This document shows, piece after piece, positions 24,975-33,914 of a stretch of 64,000 nucleotides of DNA. The notes under the pieces were generated by a model. That model did no database searches. It saw only the letters and a list, made by a program, of their open reading frames with translations, and was not told the DNA's origin. Positions within the stretch are counted from its first letter, which is position 1; each line of letters begins with the position of its first letter. Source of the DNA: DASZFV01 sp035549075 (GTDB lineage: Bacteria; Myxococcota_A; Polyangia; Fen-1088); contig DASZRT010000082.1 of assembly GCA_035549075.1 (NCBI GenBank), positions 1 to 64,000 of the forward strand, given 5' to 3'. Both the position numbers and the translations under genes were made by a program.

Positions 24975-25595
24975 ATGGATGAGATCTACCGGCTGTTCCC
25001 CATCCCGTTCATGCGCGCGCGCGGCACGTTGCACCCCGAGCTCGTCGCGCGGCTCGCCGAGCACTTCTCGACGCTCGCGACGCGCGACAACAGCTCGTCG
25101 GCGAACCTCTCGCACACGCGCATGCTCAAGCCCAAGGACAGCCCGCTGCTCGCGAAGGCGGCCGAGCTCATCGCGCCCAAGCTCGAGGAGTACGGCGCGC
25201 ACCTGCTGGGCGAGCGCCTGCGCTGGTTCCTCAAGGAGATGTGGGTCAACGTCCTCGACACGGGCGGTCGGCAGGCGATGCACAACCACGCCAACAGCTT
25301 CGTCTCGGGGGTGGTGTACCTCACGCCGACGCACGCGGGCTCGCAGACGGTGTTCATGAAGGCGCCAGGCGGCAGCGACTTTTTGTTCAAGAACGATCAC
25401 GCGGGCACGACGCCGACGGAGTTCAGCGCCGACAAGTGGATCAGCCCCGCGCCCGAGCCCGGCGACCTGGTGCTGTTCCCGAGCTACGTCATGCACGCCG
25501 TGCCGCCGAACCAGGGCGCGCGGCGCATCACGCTGTCGTTCAACTCCATCCCGGCGCAGCTCGACTCGTGGGGCTACGTCGTCAAGCTGAGTTGA
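24975..25595 (+). CDS. Putative 2OG-Fe(II) oxygenase
   Basis: A 206-residue soluble protein resembling the putative 2-oxoglutarate/Fe(II) oxygenase family found in many bacteria and phages. The double-stranded beta-helix core has an iron-site candidate HNHANSFVSGVVYLTP, a distal His in LFPSYVMHAVPPN and the 2-oxoglutarate-binding Arg in ARRITLSFNS. The usual acidic second ligand is not obvious in the first motif. The substrate is unknown. It starts 18 bases after the TonB gene and its stop is 2 bases before the GTG of the next gene, so the three may form one transcript. Confidence 0.8.
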   Translation: MDEIYRLFPIPFMRARGTLHPELVARLAEHFSTLATRDNSSSANLSHTRMLKPKDSPLLAKAAELIAPKLEEYGAHLLGERLRWFLKEMWVNVLDTGGRQAMHNHANSFVSGVVYLTPTHAGSQTVFMKAPGGSDFLFKNDHAGTTPTEFSADKWISPAPEPGDLVLFPSYVMHAVPPNQGARRITLSFNSIPAQLDSWGYVVKLS

Positions 25596-25597
25596 AC

Positions 25598-28153
25598 GTG
25601 CGGCGCGTGCGCGCGGCGCGCCTCTTGATGGTCGCGTCCGGGTTCGCCGGGCTCGGCTACCAGATCGTTTGGACGCAGCAGTGCGCGCTGTGGCTCGGGC
25701 ACGAGGCCGCGGCCGTGCTGGCCGTCGTCGCGGCGTTCTTCGGCGGGCTCGCCGCCGGCGCGTTCGCGCTAGGTGGGCGCGTCGCGCGCAGCGCGCGGCC
25801 GCGACGTTGGTACGTCGGGTGCGAGCTCACGATCGCCGCGTGGAGCCTCGCGCTCGTGTTCGTCATGCGGCCGTTCAGCGCGGCGGCGCTGCGGCTCACG
25901 GGCGCCGAGCCGTCGGCGACGTGGCAGTGGGCCGTCGCCTTCGTCGGCACGTTCGCGCTGTTCTTGCCGGCGACGGCGGCCATGGGCGCGACGCTGCCGG
26001 CGATGGAGCGGCTCGCGGCGCGCGACGACGGTCGTGGCGTCGCGGGGCTCTACGCGGCCAACACCTTCGGCGCCGTCGTGGGCGTGCTCGCGTCGGCCTT
26101 CGCGCTCGTCCCGGGGCTCGGGCTCTCGCGCACGGCAGGCCTCGGCGTCGCGCTGAACCTCGCGTGCGCGCTCGCGGTGCGCGCGATCTTTCCGGCGACG
26201 ATCGCCAGCGAAGAGAGCAAGGCGCCTGCGCCGGCCTCGTCAGACGCGCGCGCCTTGCTCGCGACGCTCGGGGTGACGGGTCTCCTAGGCCTCGGCTTCG
26301 AAGTGCTCGTCGTGCGCGTGCTCAGCCAAGTCACCGAGGACACGGTCTACTCGTTCGCGCTCTCGCTCGCGGTCTACCTCGTCGGCAGCGCCGCGGGCGC
26401 GGCGGCGTATCAGCGTTGGCTCGTCGCGCGCCGCGATCGCGGGACGCTCGGCGACGAGCTGCTGGGCGCGCTGGCGGTCGCGTGCCTGTTGGGGACGGCG
26501 TCGCTGTGGGCGGCCGACGCGACGAGGGCCTTCGCGCTGCACGCGCTCGGCGGTGGCATGCCCGCGGCGATCGCCGCCGAAGCGCTGCTCGCCGTCACGG
26601 CGTTCGGCCCCGCGACGATCGTCATGGGCGCGCTCTTCAGCCACCTCGCGGGCCGCGCGATCGCCGGGGGCGTGTCGCTCGGCACGGCGCTCGGCGTGAA
26701 CACGCTCGGCGCGGCCGTGGCGCCCGCGCTCTGGGGCGTCGCCGTCGTGCCCGCGCTCGGCCCGAAGCGCGCGCTCCTTCTGATCGCCGCGGGTTACCTC
26801 GCGCTCGTCGCGCGCCGCGCGTGGCGACGGCCAATCGTGTGGGCGCCGGCGCTCGGGGCGCTCGCGCTCGCGGCGTTCGCGCCGCCGCTCGTGTTCGTCG
26901 ACGTGCCGCCGGGCGGTCGTGTCGTCAGCTACCGCGAGGGCGTCATGGCCGCCGTGAGCGTCGTCGAGGACGCCGACGGCGTCGCGCGCCTGCGCATCAA
27001 CGATCGCCAACAAGAAGGCAGCAGCGCGACCTACCACGTCGACGCGCGCCAGGCGTGGTTGCCGCTGCTGCTGCACCCGGCGCCCGCGCGCGCGTTGTTC
27101 CTCGGCCTCGGCACGGGCGTGACGGCGTCGGCGGCCACCGAGGACCCGCGCGTGCGCGTCGAGGCCGTCGAGCTCTTGCCCGAGGTCATCGAGGCGTCGT
27201 CGGTGTTCCGGCCCACCGCCGATGGCTCCTTGGATCGCCTGCACGTCGTCGCGGCCGACGCGCGTCGCTTCGTGCGCGAGAGCGACGCGCGCTACGACGT
27301 CATCGTGGCCGACAACTTTCACCCGGCGCGCAGCGGCTCGGGCGCGCTGTACACCGTCGAGCATTTCGAGGCGGTGCGCACGCGGCTCGCCGCGGGCGGC
27401 GTGTTCTGTCAGTGGCTGCCGCTGCATCAGCTCGATCTCGACACGCTCCGCATCATCGCGCGCTCGTTCCTCACCGCGTTCCCCGACGGCGCCGCGATCC
27501 TCGCGAGCAACAGCCTCGAGACGCCGGTGATCGGCCTCGTGGGCCGCGACGCCGCGCGCGCGTTCGACCTGGCGGCGCTGCGCGCGCGCCTCTCGGCGGG
27601 GCTTCCCACGCGCGCGGCGACGCTGGGCTTCGACGACGAGCTGGCCGTGTTGGGCGCCTTCGTCGCGGGGCCCGAGGCGCTGCGCCGCTTCGCGGGCGAC
27701 GCGCCCCTCAACACCGACGATCGCCCCGTCGTCGCTTACCGCGCGCCGCGCGTGACCTACGCGCCCGACTCGCTGCCGCGGGACCGCTTGTTGGCGTTCC
27801 TCGGTGAGGTCGCGGGCCGGGGCGCGCCGCCCGCCCTCGCGCCCGACGATCCCGCGTTCGCGCGTCGGCTCGCCGCCTATGAGGCCGCGCGCGACCGGTT
27901 CCTCAGGTCGGGCCGCGACGTGCGCCCGTCGGGCGACGTGCGCGCGATGCTCGCGCAGGTGCAGGCGCCGCTGCTCGCCGTGCTCCGCAAGAGCCCCGAC
28001 TTTCGCCCCGCGTACGATCCCCTGATCGCGATGGCGGGCGCGCTCGCCCCGATCGATCCCGCGGCCGCGCGCGTGTTGCTCAGCGAGCTGGCGCGCGTCC
28101 AGCCCGCGAGAACCGAAGCCGCGCGCCTGCTCGCTTCGCTCGACGCGCGCTAA
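25598..28153 (+). CDS. Membrane-fused spermidine synthase-like protein
   Basis: An 851-residue fusion. The first about 430 residues form some 12 transmembrane helices (MFS-like, with GLGYQIVWTQQCALWLGHEA and AAMGATLPAMERLA). The C-terminal about 350 residues resemble a spermidine-synthase/SAM-dependent methyltransferase fold: FLGLGTGVTASA is the SAM loop and VIVADNFHPARSGSGALYT the catalytic-region counterpart of the aminopropyltransferase Asp motif. Such fusions are widespread but uncharacterised, so polyamine synthesis should not be assumed. GTG at 25598, just after the upstream stop, is the likely start; ATG at 25628 is possible. Its stop codon interlocks with that of the convergent hydrolase. 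Confidence 0.85.
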   Translation: MRRVRAARLLMVASGFAGLGYQIVWTQQCALWLGHEAAAVLAVVAAFFGGLAAGAFALGGRVARSARPRRWYVGCELTIAAWSLALVFVMRPFSAAALRLTGAEPSATWQWAVAFVGTFALFLPATAAMGATLPAMERLAARDDGRGVAGLYAANTFGAVVGVLASAFALVPGLGLSRTAGLGVALNLACALAVRAIFPATIASEESKAPAPASSDARALLATLGVTGLLGLGFEVLVVRVLSQVTEDTVYSFALSLAVYLVGSAAGAAAYQRWLVARRDRGTLGDELLGALAVACLLGTASLWAADATRAFALHALGGGMPAAIAAEALLAVTAFGPATIVMGALFSHLAGRAIAGGVSLGTALGVNTLGAAVAPALWGVAVVPALGPKRALLLIAAGYLALVARRAWRRPIVWAPALGALALAAFAPPLVFVDVPPGGRVVSYREGVMAAVSVVEDADGVARLRINDRQQEGSSATYHVDARQAWLPLLLHPAPARALFLGLGTGVTASAATEDPRVRVEAVELLPEVIEASSVFRPTADGSLDRLHVVAADARRFVRESDARYDVIVADNFHPARSGSGALYTVEHFEAVRTRLAAGGVFCQWLPLHQLDLDTLRIIARSFLTAFPDGAAILASNSLETPVIGLVGRDAARAFDLAALRARLSAGLPTRAATLGFDDELAVLGAFVAGPEALRRFAGDAPLNTDDRPVVAYRAPRVTYAPDSLPRDRLLAFLGEVAGRGAPPALAPDDPAFARRLAAYEAARDRFLRSGRDVRPSGDVRAMLAQVQAPLLAVLRKSPDFRPAYDPLIAMAGALAPIDPAAARVLLSELARVQPARTEAARLLASLDAR

Positions 28154-29061
28154 GGCGCCTGGAAGCCGTCGCGGTACAAGCCGGCGCGCAGATCCTCGGC
28201 CAGCGCCACGGGATCGTGTGCGATGACGAGGTGGACGTCGGCGGGCAGCTTCGCGAGCGCGCGCAGCTGCGCCGCGACGGCGCCGCGGTCTTCCTTCATG
28301 AGCAGCGTCGCGATCGCGGGCCGCCCCTTCTGCAAGGTCACGTTGTCGCGCGTCCAGGCGATGTCGCCCACGAACAGGAAGCGCTTGCCGTCGGCGAGCT
28401 CGACGTAGACGAGCTGCGAGCCTGGGCTGTGCCCCGGCGCGTGCTGAAGCACGATGCCCGGCGCCACGAGGTACATCCCGCTGTACGAGAGCGGCGCCAT
28501 CTTGTCGAGCGCGCCCGCCGGGAAGTCCCCGCGCTCGAGGCGCGGGCTCTCGAGCTGCTCCTTCGTGAACATCGTTTGCCTGGTGATCGCGCCGACGTCG
28601 GGCGCCGCCGCGACGCCGCCGACGTGGTCGACGTGCTCGTGCGTGAAGACGATGGCGCTCGCCTGCTTCATCGCCGCCTCGACGCGATCGAACCCGCCGT
28701 CGGTCATGTGGCTTCCGGGCATCTTCTTCGCGCCCTCGGGCCCCATCGCCGTGTCGATCATGGCCGAGTGGTGGTCGGGCCAGACGACCCGGTGGGCGAG
28801 CAGCACCATCTGGTGCATGCGAAAGCCGTCGCCGGCCACGACGAGGGTGCGCGGAAACGCGAACGTGGCCACGCGCTCGACCTCGATGTGATCGGGCAGG
28901 GGGGCGCCGTCGTCGAGCGCCACGCGGTGCAGCGCCACGAGATCGATCGTGTACTCGCCCGTCGGCGGCGCGGCCGTGCCCGTGAGGGCGACGACGGCGA
29001 CGACGAGCAGGACGACGAAGCCCCCGAGGATCCAGGGCCAGCGGCTGCGTTTTCCCGACAT
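28150..29061 (-). CDS. Exported metallo-beta-lactamase-fold hydrolase
   Basis: A 303-residue protein with an N-terminal signal-anchor (residues about 8-28) and an MBL-fold domain. The zinc-binding motif is FTHEHVDHVGG (HxHxDH). Later ligands are the His in LQHAPGHSPGSQ, the Asp in FVGDIAW and the His in LVIAHDP. It resembles N-acyl-homoserine lactonase/glyoxalase-II-like hydrolases without a clear substrate assignment. It is convergent with the spermidine-synthase-like gene, with stop codons sharing CTAA, and divergent from the lipoprotein gene at 29143. Confidence 0.88.
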   Translation of the reverse strand: MSGKRSRWPWILGGFVVLLVVAVVALTGTAAPPTGEYTIDLVALHRVALDDGAPLPDHIEVERVATFAFPRTLVVAGDGFRMHQMVLLAHRVVWPDHHSAMIDTAMGPEGAKKMPGSHMTDGGFDRVEAAMKQASAIVFTHEHVDHVGGVAAAPDVGAITRQTMFTKEQLESPRLERGDFPAGALDKMAPLSYSGMYLVAPGIVLQHAPGHSPGSQLVYVELADGKRFLFVGDIAWTRDNVTLQKGRPAIATLLMKEDRGAVAAQLRALAKLPADVHLVIAHDPVALAEDLRAGLYRDGFQAP

Positions 29062-29142
29062 GCGCGGACCCTAGCACGGGCCCCCGAAACAACTTGTGGC
29101 TTGCATCCTGCTCGGTGGCCGCGTATTTGGACACGCCGAAAC

Positions 29143-29619
29143 GTGCGCTCTCCCTCCCTTATAATATGTGCCGTCGTCTTGCTCGCCTGCCAGAGCGCCA
29201 ACCGTTCGGGCTCGGGCCCGTTCGGCGGCACGGGCGGCCACGGCGGCGGCTCGACGGGAAGCGGGGGCACGACGGCCACGGGCGGCGTGACCGGCACCGG
29301 CGGCGCCACGGCGACGGGCGGCACGACGGGCATCGGCGCGGCGCCACGCACGACGGCGTCGCCCGACGCCGCCACCACGTACCAGCAAGCGATCGACGTG
29401 ACGCTCACCCCCGACGCGCCCGCCAAGACCTACTACACGACCGACGGCTCCGAGCCGACGGCGCAGTCGTCGCTCTACGCTGGGCCGATCACCCTCGAGC
29501 AGACGACGACGCTGAAGTTCTTCTCCGTCGACGCCGCGGGACACCGCGAGGCGACGGTCACGACGACGTACTCGATCGACATGGTCCGCATTCTTCTCTT
29601 GGAGACGGGGTCACAATGA
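29143..29619 (+). CDS. Lipoprotein with chitobiase C-terminal-like domain
   Basis: A 158-residue lipoprotein if read from GTG: the N-terminus MRSPSLIICAVVLLAC is a short signal peptide with lipobox LLAC. A Gly/Thr-rich linker of about 45 residues follows. The rest is a domain of the chitobiase/beta-hexosaminidase C-terminal type, with PDAPAKTYYTTDGSEPTA and TTTLKFFSVDAAGHREATV, a beta-sandwich that usually assists carbohydrate or surface binding. No catalytic domain is attached. The GTG is chosen because it creates the lipoprotein signal. It overlaps the next gene by ATGA, so the two are co-expressed. Confidence 0.72.
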   Translation: MRSPSLIICAVVLLACQSANRSGSGPFGGTGGHGGGSTGSGGTTATGGVTGTGGATATGGTTGIGAAPRTTASPDAATTYQQAIDVTLTPDAPAKTYYTTDGSEPTAQSSLYAGPITLEQTTTLKFFSVDAAGHREATVTTTYSIDMVRILLLETGSQ

Positions 29620-30104
29620 CGAAGCGCAGCTGGTTGAAGGTGGTCGTTCCCATGATGGTGCTCGGCGGCGTCGCCGCGGTGACGATGCGCAGCTCGGTGA
29701 GCCGCGCGCAGACGACGCCCGCGCCGACGTGCGTGAGCGTCACCTATCCCTATGGCGCGTCGCCCAACCCGCAGCCCTCGTTCACGCTGGTCTACGACAC
29801 GACGAACGGCGTGACGCTCACCGGGGCGAACCTCAACGTCGGGGTGCCGAACCAGATCTCCGGCACGATTCCCAAGACGATCGACGGCAAGCCGAACCCC
29901 GACTTCGATCGCCTCTACGCGCTCTTGATGAAGGGCATCGACGGCCAGCTCATCTCGGGCGTGTGCGTGCTCGGCCAGAGCGGCACCGGCGCGATCACGA
30001 GCGTGACGCTCAAGTCGGGCACGGGCGGCCAGCGGGTTCAGGTGTGCGAGGGCGCGCTCTGCGCGCACGTCAGCACGGCGGGCTTCCTCTTCACGACCAA
30101 TTAG
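29616..30104 (+). CDS. Exported protein of unknown function
   Basis: I do not recognise this 162-residue protein. A basic start (MTKRSWLKVV) and hydrophobic stretch form a signal peptide, probably cleaved near SRAQ. The mature part is beta-rich with four Cys residues (CVSVTYPYG, GVCVLGQSG, VCEGALCAH), which could form disulfides. It is translationally coupled to the chitobiase-domain lipoprotein by a four-base overlap and shares a TTAG stop overlap with the convergent esterase gene. Confidence 0.7.
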   Translation: MTKRSWLKVVVPMMVLGGVAAVTMRSSVSRAQTTPAPTCVSVTYPYGASPNPQPSFTLVYDTTNGVTLTGANLNVGVPNQISGTIPKTIDGKPNPDFDRLYALLMKGIDGQLISGVCVLGQSGTGAITSVTLKSGTGGQRVQVCEGALCAHVSTAGFLFTTN

Positions 30105-30712
30105 GCTCGCAGGACGTCGGCGAGGAACGCGCGCGCGTCCTGCACCTCGCGGCCGCTGATCTGGTGGCCGAGGTCGGGGTAGACGCGCGACGAGACGCGC
30201 GCGCCCCAAGCCTCGAGCGCGCGCACGCTGGGCTCGACGACGGCCACGGGGATGCGCGGGTCCTGCGCGCCGTGCGCGACGAAGATCGGCGTCGACACGA
30301 GGCGCGCGGGCGACGAATCGTCGGAGTAGCGGCCCGACAGCACGACGCCGGCGACGGGCGCCGGCTTCCGATGAACGGCGAGCCACGCCGCGACCATCGC
30401 GCCCTGCGAGAAGCCCGCGAACACGACGCGCTCGCGCGGCCAGCCGCGGTGCCCGAGCTCGGCGTCGGCGTAGCGCGAGACCTCGTCGGCGGCGGCGCGC
30501 ACGCGCGCGGGCCGGTTCTCCTCGGTCACGCCCGTGAGGCTGAACCACTGCCGCCCGCCGAAGCCGCCGTCGAACGGATGAAACCCGTCGGGCACGACGA
30601 CCTCGACGTCGGGAAGCCCCTGAACGATCGCGCGCGCGACGTCCTCGACGCCCGCGGCGCTGTCGCCCACGCCGTGCAGGAACACGAGCAGCGTCGGTCG
30701 CTTCGTCGCCAT
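30101..30712 (-). CDS. Alpha/beta hydrolase, phospholipase/carboxylesterase type
   Basis: A 203-residue cytoplasmic esterase of the small carboxylesterase/phospholipase family. The oxyanion-side motif LLVFLHGVGDSAAG is at the N-terminus, the nucleophile Ser lies in VFAGFSQGAM (G-x-S-x-G), the acid Asp in VAHGAQDPRIP and the His in DLGHQISG near the C-terminus, so the triad is complete. The physiological ester is unknown. The ATG lies 38 bases from the divergent MFS gene. Confidence 0.88.
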   Translation of the reverse strand: MATKRPTLLVFLHGVGDSAAGVEDVARAIVQGLPDVEVVVPDGFHPFDGGFGGRQWFSLTGVTEENRPARVRAAADEVSRYADAELGHRGWPRERVVFAGFSQGAMVAAWLAVHRKPAPVAGVVLSGRYSDDSSPARLVSTPIFVAHGAQDPRIPVAVVEPSVRALEAWGARVSSRVYPDLGHQISGREVQDARAFLADVLRA

Positions 30713-30750
30713 CTCCTTCTTTTACCCTGAACCTCGGCTAGATTGCGCCC

Positions 30751-32271
30751 GTGGCTCGGGACGACGAACACCCGCCGTCCCCGCGCGCGACGCGCCGCGA
30801 GTGGCTCGGCCTCGCGGTCATCGCGCTGCCGTGCCTGCTGTATTCGATGGACCTCACGGTCCTGAACCTCGCGTTGCCGCGCATCAGCGAGGACCTGCGG
30901 CCCAGCGCCGCGAAGCTGCTGTGGATCGTCGACATCTACGGCTTCTTCGTCGCGGGCTGGCTCGTGACGATGGGGACGCTCGGCGATCGCATCGGACGGC
31001 GGCGGCTCTTGCTCGCGGGCGCGGCGGCGTTCGGCGCGGCGTCGGTCGTCGCGTCGCTCGCGCGCAGCGCCGACACGCTCATCGCGGCGCGCGCCGTGCT
31101 GGGCGTCGCGGGCGCGACGCTCGCGCCGTCGACGCTCTCGCTCATCCGCAACATGTTCCTCGACCCGCGCGAGCGGCGGCTCGCGATCGGCGTGTGGATC
31201 TCGAGCTACTCGGCGGGCGGCGCGATCGGGCCGCTGCTGGGCGGCCTCGTGTTGCAATTCGCGCGCTGGAACACGCTGTTTCTCCTGGGCGTGCCCGTCA
31301 TGTTGCTGCTGCTCGCCGTCGGGCCCGTGCTGCTGCCCGAGTTTCGCGACCCGAAGCCGCGCCGCCTCGACGTCGCGAGCGCCGCGCTGTCGTTGCTGGC
31401 CGTGCTGTCGGCGATCCTCGGCCTCAAGCTCATCGTGCAGGACGGTGTCGGCGTGTTGCCCGTGGCGGCGATCGTCGTCGGGCTCGCGCTCGGCGTCGTG
31501 TTCGTGAGGCGACAGAAGCGATTGGAGGTGCCGCTCATCGATCTGAGCCTGTTTCGCGCGCCGGCGTTCAGCGCCTCGCTCGCGACGTACCTGTGCGGCG
31601 CCCTCGTGACGTTCGGCTCGTACGTCGTCATCGGGCAGTACCTGCAGCTCGTGCTCGGGCAGTCGCCGCTCATCGCGGGGCTGTGGATGTTGCCCGGCTC
31701 GTTCGGCTTCATCGTCGGCTCGCTGTTGACGCCGGCGCTCGCGCGCCGCGTGCGGCCGCGGACGCTCGTCGCCGTCGGGTTTTTCATCGCGTCGATCGGG
31801 TTCGCGTCGGCGGCGCGGCTCGTCGCGTTCGGCGCGCCCGGGCTCGTCGTCGCGACGATCATCTACACGCTGGCGATGTCGCCCGCGTTCACGCTGGGCA
31901 CGGACTTCGTCGTGGGCGCGGCGCCGCCCGAGCAGGCGGGCGCGGCGGCTGCGATCTCCGAGACGGGCGCCGAGCTGGGCGGCGCGCTCGGCGTCGCCCT
32001 TCTGGGAAGCGTGGGCACGGCCGTCTACCGAGCGAGCCTGTCGAGCGCCGTCGCCGACGTTCCGCCCGCGGCGCTCGACACGCTCGGCGGCGCGACGGTC
32101 GCGGCCTCGAAGCTGCCGTCGACGGCGGGTGCGCACTTGCTAGGCGCCGCCCGCGCCGCGTTCACGCACGGGCTTCAGGTGACCGTCGTGCTCTGCGCCG
32201 CGATGTGCGTCGTCGCGGCGATCGCCGCGCTCGTGGGGCTCCCGCGCGGGCAGACGCGAGGCGCTGACTGA
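30751..32271 (+). CDS. MFS transporter, 14-helix DHA2 (EmrB/QacA-like)
   Basis: A 506-residue major facilitator with about 14 transmembrane segments. The opening PCLLYSMDLTVLNLALPRIS is typical of DHA2 drug:H+ antiporters, motif A reads GTLGDRIGRRRLL, and motif C-like GGAIGPLLGGLVL is in helix 5. Relatives include EmrB, QacA and Stp-like exporters of lipophilic cations and drugs. No regulator or membrane-fusion partner stands beside it, and the substrate cannot be predicted. Confidence 0.9.
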   Translation: MARDDEHPPSPRATRREWLGLAVIALPCLLYSMDLTVLNLALPRISEDLRPSAAKLLWIVDIYGFFVAGWLVTMGTLGDRIGRRRLLLAGAAAFGAASVVASLARSADTLIAARAVLGVAGATLAPSTLSLIRNMFLDPRERRLAIGVWISSYSAGGAIGPLLGGLVLQFARWNTLFLLGVPVMLLLLAVGPVLLPEFRDPKPRRLDVASAALSLLAVLSAILGLKLIVQDGVGVLPVAAIVVGLALGVVFVRRQKRLEVPLIDLSLFRAPAFSASLATYLCGALVTFGSYVVIGQYLQLVLGQSPLIAGLWMLPGSFGFIVGSLLTPALARRVRPRTLVAVGFFIASIGFASAARLVAFGAPGLVVATIIYTLAMSPAFTLGTDFVVGAAPPEQAGAAAAISETGAELGGALGVALLGSVGTAVYRASLSSAVADVPPAALDTLGGATVAASKLPSTAGAHLLGAARAAFTHGLQVTVVLCAAMCVVAAIAALVGLPRGQTRGAD

Positions 32272-32351
32272 CGCCGCGCGTGCCTCTGGAGACCGCGTCC
32301 AGATGAACGATGGCCCACGGCGCGCGCGGGCGTGGCAACCTAGCGCGCGAA

Positions 32352-33893
32352 ATGTCCGACGACCCGCCCGCGACAAACAGCAACGACGCCGACGACGAGG
32401 CCGTCGCCCTCGCGACCCGCATCGAAGCCATCGTCGCCGATCCGAAGAAGTTTGCGGCGCTCTCACCCGACGTGCGCCTGCGTCTGCTCCAAGCCGCCGG
32501 CCGCCTCTCGCGCCCCCGTCGCGACGAGGCGCGCGCGCGCGCCAAGGCGTTCCGCCGGCGCGAGCGCGCCGCGGTCAACGCCGCCGACGAGGCGACGCTC
32601 GCGCGCACGGGCATCCGCGTCGCGCGCCGCGCGCCGCTGTACCCGACGCCGTCGCCGCTGCTCGGGACGTCGTCGTCTTCGGGCGACGCGCCCGCCGAAC
32701 AGCCAGCCACGGAAGCGCCGCGGCTGCGCGAGCCGGGCAAGTGCTACGTCTGCAAGGCGCCCTTCGTCGAGCTGCATGCCTTTTATGACCAGATGTGCCC
32801 GCCGTGCGCCGCCTTCAACTGGGAGAAGCGCCACCAGACGGCCGACCTGCGCGGCCGCACGGCGCTCATCACCGGCGCCCGCGTGAAGATCGGTTATCAA
32901 GCGTCGATCATGTTGCTGCGCGCGGGCGCGCGCGTGCTGGTGACGACGCGCTTCCCGCGCGACGCCGCCCGCCGCTACGCCGCCGAGCCCGACTTCGCCA
33001 CCTTCGCGCCGCGCCTGCGCATCTTCGGCCTCGACCTGCGCCACACGCCCAGCGTCGAGCTGTTCGCGCGCCAGCTCGCCGCGCGCGAGGAGCGCCTCGA
33101 CTTCATCCTGCACAACGCCTGTCAGACCGTGCGCCGGCCGCCTGGTTTCTACGCGCACCTCATGGAAGGCGAGCGCGCGCCCGCCGAGGCGCTGCCGCCC
33201 GCGGCGCACGAGGTGCTGCGCGACTTCCACGCGATGCGCGCCGAGGCGACCGCCGACGCGCGCGGCCTCGTCGACGCGCCCGAGCTGTCGCAGGCGGCGC
33301 TCGCGCCGGAAGATCGCGCGCTCGCTGGGTTGAAAGACGACGCGCGCCTCACGCTGTTCCCGGCGGGGCAGCTCGATCAGGATCTGCAACAGGTCGATCT
33401 GCGCACGCTCAACAGCTGGCGCCTCAAGATCGGCGAGGTGCCCACCGTCGAGCTGCTCGAGGTGCAGCTCGTCAACGCCGTCGCGCCGTTCGTGCTCACG
33501 GCGGCGCTGCGCCCGCTGCTCGCGCGCGACGGCCGCCGCGACAAGCACGTCGTCAACGTGTCGGCGATGGAGGGCCAGTTCTACCGCGGCCACAAGACCG
33601 ACAAGCACCCGCACACGAACATGGCGAAGGCCGCGCTCAACATGCTGACGCGCACGTCGGCCGCCGACCTCGTCAACGACGGCATCCACATGAACAGCGT
33701 CGACACCGGCTGGATCACCGACGAAGATCCGGCCGTGATCTCCGCGCGCAAGGTCGAGGAGCACGGCTTCTCGCCGCCCCTCGACATCGTCGACGGCGCC
33801 GCCCGCATTTGCGACCCGATCTTCTCGGGCCTCAACACGGGCGAGCACGCCTTCGGCCTGTTCTTCAAGGACTACAAGCCGGTCCCTTGGTGA
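32352..33893 (+). CDS. Zinc-ribbon SDR-family protein without catalytic Tyr
   Basis: A 513-residue protein. An N-terminal region of about 135 residues precedes a CxxC...CxxC cluster (CYVCKAPF ... MCPPC), probably a zinc site. The short-chain dehydrogenase domain follows, with a nucleotide loop TGARVKIGYQ and the segment HNACQTVRRPP in place of NNAG. In the active-site region NVSAMEGQFYRGHKTD then HTNMAKAAL, the Ser is present, but the Tyr of the Y-x3-K motif is Thr. A relation to standard SDR chemistry is therefore uncertain. An alternative start 14 codons upstream (32310) cannot be excluded because neither has a clear Shine-Dalgarno. Confidence 0.8.
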   Translation: MSDDPPATNSNDADDEAVALATRIEAIVADPKKFAALSPDVRLRLLQAAGRLSRPRRDEARARAKAFRRRERAAVNAADEATLARTGIRVARRAPLYPTPSPLLGTSSSSGDAPAEQPATEAPRLREPGKCYVCKAPFVELHAFYDQMCPPCAAFNWEKRHQTADLRGRTALITGARVKIGYQASIMLLRAGARVLVTTRFPRDAARRYAAEPDFATFAPRLRIFGLDLRHTPSVELFARQLAAREERLDFILHNACQTVRRPPGFYAHLMEGERAPAEALPPAAHEVLRDFHAMRAEATADARGLVDAPELSQAALAPEDRALAGLKDDARLTLFPAGQLDQDLQQVDLRTLNSWRLKIGEVPTVELLEVQLVNAVAPFVLTAALRPLLARDGRRDKHVVNVSAMEGQFYRGHKTDKHPHTNMAKAALNMLTRTSAADLVNDGIHMNSVDTGWITDEDPAVISARKVEEHGFSPPLDIVDGAARICDPIFSGLNTGEHAFGLFFKDYKPVPW

Positions 33894-33914
33894 GCGGTCG
33901 CGGCTGTCCGCGAT

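Noticed and set aside
29160..29165. A perfect TATAAT hexamer within the lipoprotein leader
   Set aside because: It lies inside the proposed signal-peptide codons, with no -35 element at usual spacing (TTGGAC is 27 bases away), and initiation there would remove the lipobox.
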